This document shows positions 43,710-53,100 of a stretch of DNA of 64,000 nt, in pieces. The first letter of the stretch is position 1. Each line of letters opens with the position of its first letter. The stretch comes from Terriglobia bacterium (lineage in GTDB: Bacteria > Acidobacteriota > Terriglobia > Terriglobales > Acidobacteriaceae): assembly GCA_032252755.1 (NCBI GenBank), contig JAVUPY010000025.1, positions 244,876 to 308,875 on the forward strand, read 5' to 3'. The translations under genes were made by a program, and so were the position numbers. Under the pieces are notes generated by a model. The model was not told where the DNA came from. It ran no database searches and worked only from the letters and a program-made list of their open reading frames with translations.

Positions 43710-44681
43710 ATGAAGAAGATTGCTGTGCTGACAAGCGGTGGAGACGCGCCCGGCATGAATGCCGCCATCCGCGCCGTGGCGAGAGCCGGCATAGACAAAG
43801 GCTGGGAAGTCGTCGGCGTAAGACAAGGGTATCAAGGTCTCGTAAACGGAAACTTCATTCCGTTGCGCGCCCGCGATGTTGGCGGAATCATCCAGCGCGG
43901 CGGAACCATGCTCGGCAGCGCCCGTTGCGTCGAATTCGAGGAGGAGGAAACGCGCGTCGAGGCCATCCGTCAGCTCAACTGCGAAGACATTTCCGGACTC
44001 GTCGTCATTGGCGGCAACGGCTCACAGACTGGCGCGCACGCTCTCTACAAAATGGGATTTCCGGTCGTCGGCGTGGCTTCCACCATCGACAACGATCTCG
44101 CCGGATCGGACATTACTATAGGGGTCGATACGGCCCTGAACATCGCTCTGGAAGCTCTCGACCGTCTCAAGACCACAGCCTCCTCGCACCGTCGCGCCAT
44201 GCTCGTCGAAGTGATGGGTCGCAAGTGCGGATACCTGGCGCTGATGGCGGCCATCGCCGGGGGTGCCGAAGCGGCCGTGATTCCCGAAGTGCCCACGCCG
44301 CCAGAGGAGCTAGCCGAACAATTCCACGACGCCTACCAGCGCGGCAAGATGCACGCCATCGCCGTCGTCGCCGAAGGCGCCGAGTACGCCGCCGAGGCCC
44401 TGGTGAACTATTTCAAGCAGCATAAGAGCCGCATCGGCTGGGACGTCCGCGCGACGATCCTCGGCCACGTGCAGCGCGGTGGAATTCCAACTGCCTACGA
44501 TCGCCTGCTCGGAACCCGCTTAGGCGCGGGCGCCGTCGACGCTCTGGCTGGCGGCGAACAAGGCGTGCTCGTCGGTTGGCTTAAAGGCAAAGTTCTCACC
44601 ACGCCGCTCGACGAAATCGTAGGCGTGCAGAAGTCGATCGATCCTGATTTGCTGCGACTGGCGCACGTGCTCGAAGCCTGA
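43710..44681 (+). CDS. pfkA: 6-phosphofructokinase with a GGNGS active-site variant
   Basis: 323 residues. TSGGDAPGMNAAIRAV (nucleotide site), TIDNDLAGSD with catalytic Asp127, and VEVMGRKCGYLA are all present and of the ATP-type layout. The Mg-binding GGDGS is GGNGS (101-105), so Asp103 (E. coli numbering coincides) is Asn. Gly104, which favours ATP over pyrophosphate, is kept. It phosphorylates fructose 6-phosphate in glycolysis; the Asn may shift nucleotide or metal use. GGGAGGAA precedes ATG 43710. Confidence 0.88.
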   Translation: MKKIAVLTSGGDAPGMNAAIRAVARAGIDKGWEVVGVRQGYQGLVNGNFIPLRARDVGGIIQRGGTMLGSARCVEFEEEETRVEAIRQLNCEDISGLVVIGGNGSQTGAHALYKMGFPVVGVASTIDNDLAGSDITIGVDTALNIALEALDRLKTTASSHRRAMLVEVMGRKCGYLALMAAIAGGAEAAVIPEVPTPPEELAEQFHDAYQRGKMHAIAVVAEGAEYAAEALVNYFKQHKSRIGWDVRATILGHVQRGGIPTAYDRLLGTRLGAGAVDALAGGEQGVLVGWLKGKVLTTPLDEIVGVQKSIDPDLLRLAHVLEA

Positions 44682-44707
44682 CCCAAGAAACCGATCACCC
44701 TTCGATC

Positions 44708-44737
44708 CCCACATCTGCCCTTGTTGGCAGATGTGGG
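44708..44737 (+). terminator. 12-bp perfect hairpin between pfkA and larB
   Basis: CCCACATCTGCC (44708-44719) pairs exactly with GGCAGATGTGGG (44726-44737), 6-nt loop. No T-run follows, only CCTGTCATCTC. Shares its GCAGATGTG core with hairpins at 20012 and 34557. Confidence 0.65.
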
Positions 44738-44771
44738 CCTGTCATCTCGTAGACCTGCTAATCTGGTTATC

Positions 44772-45518
44772 GTGAACGCCTCGGAACTCAAGCGGCTCTT
44801 CGAGCAAGTGCGCAGCGGCAAACTCACCGCCGACGACGCCGTCGACAAACTGCGGCATCTCCCATTCGAGGACCTCGGCTTCGCTAAGGTCGATCACCAT
44901 CGCTCACTCCGCGCCGGCATGCCCGAGGTCATCTTCGGGCCCGGTAAGAAACCCGAGCATCTCGCGGAGATATTCGGCCGTCTGGCCAAGCGCGGGAACA
45001 GTGTCCTCGCGACCCGCGTCACCCCGGAGCAGGTGCGCGCCGTGCGCAGGAAATTCCGCAAGGCTGACAATAATGAGCTCGCCCGCACCCTCACGCTGCG
45101 CCAGAAGAACCAGAAGCTGGGGAAGGGAAGAATCGCGATTGTCTGCGCCGGAACCAGCGACATCCCGGTCGCCGAAGAAGCCGCGGTTACAGCCGAGTTG
45201 ATGGGCAATGACATTGGCCGAATCTACGATGTTGGCGTCGCCGGAATTCACCGTCTCCTTGCTCACAAACTGGAACTCGCCGACGCACGCGTGATCGTGG
45301 TTTGCGCCGGAATGGAGGGGGCACTGCCCAGCGTCGTCGGCGGCCTCGTCGGCGTACCGGTCATCGCCGTTCCCACCAGCATTGGCTATGGCGCATCCTT
45401 CGGCGGATTGACGGCCCTGCTCGGCATGATGAACTCCTGCGCTTCCAACGTGACTGTCGTGAACATCGACAACGGGTTCGGCGCCGCTTACGTCGCCACC
45501 ATGATCAATCGGCTGTAG
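44772..45518 (+). CDS. larB: LarB-like nicotinate-nucleotide carboxylase
   Basis: 248 residues from GTG 44772. The N-terminal half is LarB-specific ([16 protein letters not shown]); the C-terminal half is PurE-like ([37 protein letters not shown]). LarB carboxylates and hydrolyses nicotinic acid adenine dinucleotide as the first step to the nickel-pincer cofactor of lactate racemase and related enzymes. No larC, larE or larA lies in the window. Start choice is tentative; upstream frame overlaps the hairpin. Confidence 0.88.
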   Translation: MNASELKRLFEQVRSGKLTADDAVDKLRHLPFEDLGFAKVDHHRSLRAGMPEVIFGPGKKPEHLAEIFGRLAKRGNSVLATRVTPEQVRAVRRKFRKADNNELARTLTLRQKNQKLGKGRIAIVCAGTSDIPVAEEAAVTAELMGNDIGRIYDVGVAGIHRLLAHKLELADARVIVVCAGMEGALPSVVGGLVGVPVIAVPTSIGYGASFGGLTALLGMMNSCASNVTVVNIDNGFGAAYVATMINRL

Positions 45519-45572
45519 GTTGGCGCGCCATTTCATTGCATCCCAATTCATTCATTCGTTATCACATCTGTT

Positions 45573-46085
45573 GTGACCGTCAAGAAAACAGGAATACGGG
45601 AAGAACTGAAGCAGACGAAGCCGTTCCATAGCCTCGCGCAAGAAGCGTTTCTTTCACTGCAGCGAACCGCCGACGTGATTTCACAGAAGTTCGAAGAGTT
45701 CCTGAAGCCCTGGGGCATCTCGGGCACGCAGTACAACGTGCTCCGAATTTTGCGCGGCGCGGGTCCTGAGGGTCTGCGTTGCGGCGAGATCGGCGATCGC
45801 ATGGTTACCCACGATCCCGACATCACCCGCCTTCTGGACCGCATGGAGAAGGCCGGATGGATCGAGCGTGCCCGCCATCCCCGGGATCGTCGCGTCGTCC
45901 TGACCGAAATTAACCGTCGCGGTCTCGACCTGCTCAGCGAGATTGATAAGCCTCTCGAAGACTTTACGCGTGGAGTTGGGAAACATGTCCCGGAGAAACG
46001 ACTTCGCCAGCTAATTGCAATTCTCGACGATATCCGTAATGTTCCCGAGCCAAAGCACGGGAGACGCTCTCTGAAGATCTGCTAG
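45573..46085 (+). CDS. MarR-family transcriptional regulator
   Basis: 170 residues. Winged helix-turn-helix: NVLRILRGAGPEGLRCGEIGDRM, then DITRLLDRMEKAGWIERARHPRDRR, a typical MarR recognition helix and wing. GTG 45573 is the only sensible start. Neighbours (larB and a small membrane protein) do not identify a ligand. MarR proteins often answer to phenolics or oxidants; not determinable here. Confidence 0.85.
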   Translation: MTVKKTGIREELKQTKPFHSLAQEAFLSLQRTADVISQKFEEFLKPWGISGTQYNVLRILRGAGPEGLRCGEIGDRMVTHDPDITRLLDRMEKAGWIERARHPRDRRVVLTEINRRGLDLLSEIDKPLEDFTRGVGKHVPEKRLRQLIAILDDIRNVPEPKHGRRSLKIC

Positions 46086-46249
46086 TTGTGGCCGAGGACC
46101 GTCTTGAGGTCTTCCCAGAAACTCAGGATCAGCACGATAGTCGATCCAACGACGCCAATCCCGAACAGAGTTGAGATGCCGAGCAGGAACCACTTCACGA
46201 CAATGTGAATCGCCGCAACCATCTGATTCCATTCGAGCACCCTCGCCAT
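46082..46249 (-). CDS. Small membrane protein of unknown function
   Basis: 55 residues with one or two TM segments (IHIVVKWFLLGISTLFGIGVVGSTIVLILSF). Start ATG 46249 is preferred over an upstream TTG, although a good ribosome site is lacking. Convergent with marR, the last four bases overlapping. No family recognised. Confidence 0.5.
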   Translation of the reverse strand: MARVLEWNQMVAAIHIVVKWFLLGISTLFGIGVVGSTIVLILSFWEDLKTVLGHN

Positions 46250-46418
46250 AAAGAATTTGTAAAAAGGCGATAAGGAGTTCGTAGAGGCGGGCGGCAACTT
46301 TAGAAAAGTCGGTTGTGATAACGATTTTGCGGCAAAATCTTCGCGCTAGAGGTACGCGATTTCCAAGGGACCAGAAGAACAGGGATCGCGACTCGCGACC
46401 GAATCAGGGCGGCGTAAG

Positions 46419-46435
46419 CAGGTGCCGGGCACCTG
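46419..46435 (-). terminator. Hairpin downstream of purB
   Basis: CAGGTGCC (46419-46426) and GGCACCTG (46428-46435) form an 8-bp stem, 27 bases after the purB stop on the minus strand. The adjacent GGTACCCGGTACC is also palindromic. No clear T-run. Confidence 0.45.
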
Positions 46436-46461
46436 TAACTGGTACCCGGTACCGCCGCAAC

Positions 46462-47757
46462 TTAGCTTTCAAATACTCTCTTGAAAATCTTATCTACGTT
46501 CCTTAACTGCCGTTGCAGGTCGAACGCATTCTCAATCGTCTCGCGCTTCACCTTGCCGGCGATATCCGGATCGTTCAGGACAAGGTCGCGGAAGTTGGCC
46601 TCTTCCTTCCACGCTCGCATCGCGTTCCGCTGAACGATACGGTAGGCGTCCTCGCGTGAGACGCCGGCTTCCACCAGGTCCAGCAGCAATTGTCCGCTGA
46701 AGACCAATCCGCCGGTCGAGTTGAGGTTCCGCAACATACGTTCTGGATAAACGAGCATTGTATCGATCAGGTTCGTCGTCTTGGCCAGCATGTAGTCGAG
46801 CAGGATCGTTGAATCCGGCAGAATGACGCGCTCCACCGATGAATGCGAGATGTCGCGCTCGTGCCACAGTGCCACGTTCTCAAATGCCGCCTGCGCGTTC
46901 GACCGCACCACCCGCGCCAGGCCGCTGATCTGTTCCAGCGTCACCGGATTGCGTTTGTGCGGCATCGCGCTGGAGCCCTTCTGCTTCTCGCTGAAGAACT
47001 CTTCCGCCTCGCGGACTTCTGTTCTTTGCAAGTGCCGGATCTCGGTCGCGATCTTGTCCAGCGTCGAGGCAATCACCGCCAGCGTCGCGACATAGAACGC
47101 ATGCCGGTCGCGCTGAATCACCTGGGATGAGACCGCCGCGACGTTCAGTCCAAGTCGCTCGCAAATCTTCTCCTCGTACTCCGGTTCAAGGTGCGCTGCG
47201 TTGCCCACAGCGCCCGAGAGCTTGCCGACGCGCATCTGTTCCGCCGCCATTCGGAACCGCTCGAGGTTTCGCCCCATCTCCGAATACCAGTTCGCCAGCT
47301 TCAGTCCGAACGTAATCGGCTCGGCATGGATTCCATGCGTGCGCCCGATCTGCGGGGTGTGCTGGAACTCGAACGCTCGCCGCTTCAGGACATCGACCAG
47401 CTTCTCGATGTCGGCGGCGAGAATGGCCGAAGCCTGATTGACGAGCAGTGCCTGCGCCGTATCGACCACATCATTCGATGTCAGCCCGTAGTGCAGCCAG
47501 CGCGATTCGGGCCCGACTTTCTCGGCGACCGCGGTTGTGAAAGCGATGACATCGTGCTTCACCTCGGCCTCGATTTCGTTGATGCGCTTTAGATCGAAAT
47601 CGCCTTTGGTACGGATCGCCTGCGCAGCCGACGCCGGTACCAATCCTGCCTCGGCGAGCGTCTCCGTGGCGGCTACCTCCACCGCCAGCCAGGTGCGAAA
47701 CTTATTCTCATCGCTCCAAATACGGCCCATCTCAGCACGTGTATAGCGGGCTATCAA
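46462..47757 (-). CDS. purB: Adenylosuccinate lyase
   Basis: 431 residues. Fumarase/aspartase-superfamily signature SSAMPHKRNP is present, along with IGRTHGIHAEP and GLTSNDVVDTA. It splits adenylosuccinate (and SAICAR) in purine synthesis. Start chosen at TTG 47757: GAGAGGAG lies just upstream and the product begins MIARYTRAEMGRIW, as in Bacillus PurB. The longer frame to 47793 has no ribosome site. Confidence 0.95.
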   Translation of the reverse strand: MIARYTRAEMGRIWSDENKFRTWLAVEVAATETLAEAGLVPASAAQAIRTKGDFDLKRINEIEAEVKHDVIAFTTAVAEKVGPESRWLHYGLTSNDVVDTAQALLVNQASAILAADIEKLVDVLKRRAFEFQHTPQIGRTHGIHAEPITFGLKLANWYSEMGRNLERFRMAAEQMRVGKLSGAVGNAAHLEPEYEEKICERLGLNVAAVSSQVIQRDRHAFYVATLAVIASTLDKIATEIRHLQRTEVREAEEFFSEKQKGSSAMPHKRNPVTLEQISGLARVVRSNAQAAFENVALWHERDISHSSVERVILPDSTILLDYMLAKTTNLIDTMLVYPERMLRNLNSTGGLVFSGQLLLDLVEAGVSREDAYRIVQRNAMRAWKEEANFRDLVLNDPDIAGKVKRETIENAFDLQRQLRNVDKIFKRVFES

Positions 47758-47930
47758 TTTGCAGGCTCCTCTCAGTGAACTCCGGAGTGTCAATCAGAAC
47801 AGAACATTGTAAATGCTGCCGGGCGCGCCGCGCGCATGAGTCCGCGACGTGCCTGCACCCCTCTCCCTGTAGAATGGATTCAGCACCGGCCGCGTTTGAC
47901 TGAATGCTGATTGCTGAGTGCTCACTGACG

Positions 47931-49238
47931 ATGTCTTTTGAGCTTTTCGTCGCAACCCGATATCTTCGCGCCAAGCGCCGCCAGGCCGTTATCTCAATCA
48001 TCACCGTGATCTCCATTATCGGAGTGACCGCCGGTGTGGCCTCGCTGATCATCGCGCTAGCCATCAATAACGGGTTTCGCAAGGATCTGCAGGACCGCCT
48101 GCTCGGCTCCACCTCGCACGTCAATCTGGAACGCATCCAGAACGACGGCATTCGCGACTGGCGCCCGCTGCTCGATCGCCTCCAAAAGCTGCCGCACGTT
48201 GTCGCCGCATCGCCCGCAATTTATGAGCAGGTGCTGATTTCGCGTGGCGCTCGCGCCAAGGGAGCCATGCTGAAAGGAATTGTCCCCTGGCGAGAGCGGC
48301 GCGTCAGCGAACTCCTGCAGGACGTCAAACTCGGCTCCGTGCAGCCACTTATCGACTCCCAGGAACGAGCGACCCCCTCCGAACCCAAAGGTCCCGAGGT
48401 GAACAATCCTTCGTCGCTGGAAGGCGCCGAGGAGCGCTACAACAGCCTGCCGCCAATCATTCTCGGCAAGGATATGGCCGACGACCTCGGGGCCACGGTC
48501 GGTTCCGTCGTACTCGTCACTTCGCCGCAAGGCGAACTCACGCCCTTCGGAATCGTCCCCAAGTACGAGCGCTTCAAGGTCGTCGGAATCCTCGAATCCG
48601 GTTTCTACGATTATGATGCCGCCTGGGGACTGATTTCGCTCGCCGACGCCCAGCGCCTCTTCGGTGAAGGGAACCTCATCAGCGTCATCGAGTTCAAGGT
48701 CGACGACATCTACAAGGCGGCGCAAATCGGAGACGAGATCGTGAAGGCCGCCGGCAAGGGCTTCGACGCCACGAACTGGATGGAAATGAACAAGGCGCTG
48801 TTCCGCGCACTCCGCCTGGAACGCCTCGTAACCTTCATTACTATTGGACTGATCGTTTTCGTGGCCGCGCTGAACATCCTCATTTCTTTAATCATGATGG
48901 TAATGGAGAAGACCAAGGACATCGCCGTCCTTGTCTCGATGGGCGCCAAACCCGGGCAGATCCGCCGCATTTTCATGTTCCAGGGCGTCCTCATCGGCGT
49001 TGTCGGAACCATCCTCGGGCTTGCCGTCGGATACGCAGCCAGTTTCCTGGCGGGACACTACCGGCTCATTTCACTCTCCGCCGAGGTCTATTCCATCGAT
49101 TACGTGCCCTTCGCGCCGCGACTGAGCGACGGCATTCTCGTCGCGTGCGTTGCACTGTTCGTTTCGTTTGTTGCGACGCTCTATCCCGCGCGCGCTGCCG
49201 CCAAGGTCTTTCCGGCCGAAGCCCTCCGTTACGAATAG
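47931..49238 (+). CDS. LolC/LolE-family ABC transporter permease
   Basis: 435 residues from ATG 47931. N-terminal TM (ISIITVISIIGVTAGVASLIIALAI), a large periplasmic MacB-like domain, then three C-terminal FtsX-type TM helices with KTKDIAVLVSMGAKPGQIRRIF. Family members release lipoproteins from the inner membrane to LolA. A charged insertion (about 145-170: SQERATPSEPKGPEV) is unusual. No ATPase (LolD) gene follows; the next gene is a GntR regulator, so LolD must be elsewhere. Confidence 0.85.
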   Translation: MSFELFVATRYLRAKRRQAVISIITVISIIGVTAGVASLIIALAINNGFRKDLQDRLLGSTSHVNLERIQNDGIRDWRPLLDRLQKLPHVVAASPAIYEQVLISRGARAKGAMLKGIVPWRERRVSELLQDVKLGSVQPLIDSQERATPSEPKGPEVNNPSSLEGAEERYNSLPPIILGKDMADDLGATVGSVVLVTSPQGELTPFGIVPKYERFKVVGILESGFYDYDAAWGLISLADAQRLFGEGNLISVIEFKVDDIYKAAQIGDEIVKAAGKGFDATNWMEMNKALFRALRLERLVTFITIGLIVFVAALNILISLIMMVMEKTKDIAVLVSMGAKPGQIRRIFMFQGVLIGVVGTILGLAVGYAASFLAGHYRLISLSAEVYSIDYVPFAPRLSDGILVACVALFVSFVATLYPARAAAKVFPAEALRYE

Positions 49239-49351
49239 CCTAAAGGTGCCGTTATTGGCCTAAAGGTGCCATGCCGTTTTGTGTTCGTCGCCGTCTTTTC
49301 CACAAGTAATATCATTTTCTGCTTTACTTTCACTTCTTCCGCGCATTATCG

Positions 49352-49380
49352 TGTCCAGCCATCTAGTTGTCTAGACTAGT
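49352..49380. promoter_or_regulatory. GntR-type operator upstream of GntR copy 1
   Basis: The palindrome GTCTAGAC (49369-49376) sits 10 bases before the ATG of the regulator, within a 28-base block beginning TGTCCAGCC. The same block lies before the second GntR gene. HutC-subfamily regulators such as DasR and NagR bind sites with this core (GTCTAGAC), so autoregulation is likely. Confidence 0.65.
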
Positions 49381-49386
49381 TTGCGA

Positions 49387-50130
49387 ATGTCGTCCCACAC
49401 GCTAGATCGGCAGAGCGTCGTCCCGCTCTATTACCAGATCCGCCAGTCCCTGCTCGACCAGATTCGGTCGGAGGAACTAAAGCCGGGCGATGCCGTGCCT
49501 TCCGAGCAGGCCATCTCGGCGCAGTTCGGGGTGAGCCGGATGACGGTGCGGCAGGCGCTGAAGTCTCTTGCCGATTTAGGCGTGATTTATAGCCGTCGCG
49601 GCAAGGGAACATTTGTCGCCGGCCACAAGCTGGAGAAAAGTTTCCGCCAGGTCCTCTCCTTCACCGAGGAGATGGCGGCGAGAGGGGCCAGGGCAAGTTC
49701 GCGAGTTCTGCGGTTCCGAGTCGAGCCCGCCGACCAGACAGTGGCGGATGTCCTGCATGTCCCTGAAGGCGAGAAGTTGGTCAGCCTCAAGAGGCTGCGC
49801 CTCGCCGATTCGGTTCCGATGGGCATTGAGTGGAGCCGCATTCCGCAGAAGCTGTGCCCGGATTTGCGTGACACCTTCGACCCACGGAGTTCGTTGTACC
49901 AGTTGTTAAGCCAGCGTTATGGAATCAAGGTCGCGGTGACGGATGAAGTCGCCGAGGCCGGTGTCGCGGACCCGGAGCAGTCACGCCTGCTGCAGATACC
50001 GCGGCGCTCGCCGGTGCTTTTGTTTTCCAGGATTTCGTATGTCGAAAGTGGAAAGCCAGTGGAGTACGTAGTTTCGGTTTACCGGGGCGACCGATACAAG
50101 ATCGTCAATCGCCTCATTACCCAGAAATGA
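49387..50130 (+). CDS. GntR/HutC-subfamily regulator, cassette copy 1
   Basis: 247 residues. N-terminal winged helix (about 10-75) with EQAISAQFGVSRMTVRQALK; C-terminal UTRA ligand domain (about 90-245, ending RISYVESGKPVEYVVSVYRG) typical of HutC/DasR/NagR regulators that sense sugar phosphates or histidine derivatives. ATG 49387 is chosen; TTG 49381 is possible. It is followed after 58 bases by a TonB receptor gene. The second copy at 54322 differs in only about 20 residues by eye. Confidence 0.92.
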   Translation: MSSHTLDRQSVVPLYYQIRQSLLDQIRSEELKPGDAVPSEQAISAQFGVSRMTVRQALKSLADLGVIYSRRGKGTFVAGHKLEKSFRQVLSFTEEMAARGARASSRVLRFRVEPADQTVADVLHVPEGEKLVSLKRLRLADSVPMGIEWSRIPQKLCPDLRDTFDPRSSLYQLLSQRYGIKVAVTDEVAEAGVADPEQSRLLQIPRRSPVLLFSRISYVESGKPVEYVVSVYRGDRYKIVNRLITQK

Positions 50131-50188
50131 CGGGCGTATCCCCATTGCGTCCTTTAGGCCTTTCAAAATTGAAGAGGAGTGGCCGCAG

Positions 50189-53100
50189 ATGAATTGCAGA
50201 AAACTTTGGAACCTTCCACTGTCGATCGTGGCGATTGTGGTTTTAGCAACATCAATCGCTGCCTTCGGCCAGCAGATAACTGGGGATATCCGAGGTATCG
50301 TGACCGATCCCTCCGGCGCGGTAGTTCCCGGCGCGAAGGTGGAGATCAAGAACACCGATCAGAACGCTGTGCTTCGCACCCTCAAGACCGGAAGCGACGG
50401 TTCCTATGTCGGAACTTATCTTCCCGTCGGAAATTATCAAATCACGGTTACGGCTCAAGGATTTCAGACCGTCAGTATTAACAAGATCGTTCTAAACGTG
50501 AACGACCGGCGCGTGGTAGACGTTCCCTTGAAGGTCGGCTCATCGAGTCAGACCGTCGACGTCCGCGAGAGCGCCGTCCAGGTAAACCTGGACTCCTCCA
50601 CATCCGAAGGACTTATCAATGGAACGCAGATAAGCCAGTTATCGGTGCTGTCGCGCAGCTTTGTTCAGTTGGTAACGCTGATGCCAGGTGTGTCGCAGAA
50701 TATGGCGAGCGATCAGTTTTATGTCGGAGCCAGCAACCCGACCGGCTTGTCGAACCAGATCAACATCGTGGTGAACGGCAGTCGTCCTTCGCAGAACAGT
50801 TGGCTCATCGATGGCGCCGAGGACCTGAACCGCGGCTCCAACCTGACGCTCTACTCGTATCCGAGTATGGATTCGATCGCCGAATTCAAGGTTTTGCGCT
50901 CCAATTACCTCCCGGAGCACGGGCGCACTTCCGCCGGAGAAGTCAGCGTGGTCACGAAGGGCGGAACGAACCAGTTCCATGGTTCGGCCTACGAGTTCTT
51001 CCGCAATGACGTGCTGAACGCCAATGATTGGTTCAACAAACAGAACGAATTCAAATACAACCAGCCGAATAAGAGGCCTCCGATGCGCTGGAATGATTGG
51101 GGCTTCACCTTGGGCGGCCCCATCCAGAAAGACAAGACCTTCTTCTTCTACTCACAGGAGTGGCGCCATTTAATAACTTCCACCGCGGCATCAAGAAGCG
51201 GTCAACTCCCGACCGCTGCCGAAATGGCCGGAACTCTTCCCATTCCTGTTTGCGTCGCCTACGATGCTAACAACGTATGCACCGCAACCGGCACTACGAT
51301 CGCCAACATCGACCCTGTTGCGGCCGGTTACATCAAGGACATTTACAGCAAGTTGCCGGCATCCACTGCCTCCAACGGCTCGATTACGACTGTCGGCCGC
51401 AACCGCTACTACTATCGGGAAGAGGCAGTACGTGTAGACCACAACTTCGGCCAGAAGTTAAATGTTTTTGCCCGGTACAACGACGACTCCATTCCTACTC
51501 AGGAGCCTTTCGGTCTTTACACCGGCTTGGTTTTGCCGGGTGTCGCAACCACCCAGAGCAATACGCCGGCACACATGTTCTCCGCGCACGCCACCGCAAC
51601 CCTCTCTTCGACGCTACTTGACGATGGCGGTTACACCTACTCGTGGGGCGGTATAACCAGCACTCCGATCGGAACCATGGCGATTGCAAACTCGCCTGAC
51701 ATCAACCCGACATTGCCTTTCCCAACAACTTCCGCGATCGTGCCTCTTCTTAGTTTTCAGAATGGCCAAGGTCTTACCGGATTCGGGCCATACCGCGATT
51801 ACGACAAGGACCAGAGCATTTTCGACACGCTTTCGTGGAACCTCGGCCGGCACGCGCTGAAGTTCGGAGCAACATTCAACCTTTATAATCACGACGAGAA
51901 TACGAACAACTACCCGAGTTACACCATCAGCCAGTCGAATGGATGCGCGGCCAATCCGCCAGACGTCTGCACGGCGGCAAACAACACTTTCGAGCAGAAC
52001 TGGGCGAACTTCCTCCTGGGCCGGGCGTACTCCTTCTCGGAGGCGCAAAATACTGTGACCTATCTCTTCTCGCAGAAGTCGTTCGAGTTCTTTGGCCAGG
52101 ACGAATGGCGCCTCAGGCCGAATCTGACGGTCGATTACGGACTACGTGTAACATTCCTGGGCGGCCCCCAGTCAACCAATAACCTGATCAGCACGTTCGA
52201 TCCGAAGCTCTATAACGCGGCGAACGCACCCGCGATCGATCCGGCAACCGGAAAATACCTGTCGGCTGTCGACCCGAGAACTCTGCCCGGTTACATCCAG
52301 GCGGGTAAAAACTCGCCCTACGGACAGGCGCTCGAGGCCACCCAGCACGGCATAGCACCGCGCTTCGGGTTCGCGTGGGATCCCACAGGCAGCGGGAAAA
52401 TGAGTATTCGCGGTGGATTCGGCCTGTTCTACGGTCTGAACTCCATCGACAACCAGCTCTACCACCAGACTACGAATCCGGGCATTTCGCCGGCAGCAAC
52501 CAGTTTCTCCGATACGAGTCTTTCGAACCCGACTGGGCCCACGGGCGGCAGCGCAACCACGACCGTGCTTCCCCCTTACATCTACGGGCCGAATCCGAAC
52601 TTCTGGAAGTTACCGTATACCGAGATGTTCAACCTCGACCTGCAACGCCAGTTCGGTCGCGGCATGATGTTTGACATCGGCTATGCAGGGAACCTCGGAC
52701 GCCACCTCATGGGCGGCATCGACGTCAACATGCCTAAGCCGCTGGCGTTCCAGAGTATTCCGGGCTATTGCGCGTTGCACAACGACGCCGAGTGTTACTT
52801 CCATGCCCATGATTGGAGAATGCTAAATTACGTTCGCCCCTACCAGGGCTATGACGCTATCAATGAGTGGACCTCCGCCTTCACGTCCAGCTACAACGGA
52901 TTGCAGGCTCAGTTCACGAAACAGTTCACCGACGACTCGCAGATCGTCGTGAACTACACCTGGTCGCACAACCTGACCGATGCTTCGGAGAACTTCCGCG
53001 GTGCCGAAAACAGCTACAACCTGAAGCGTGATTGGGGCAACTCGATCTTCGACCGCCGCCACGTTTTCAGCGCCAGCTACGTGTACTACCTGCCCTTCTA

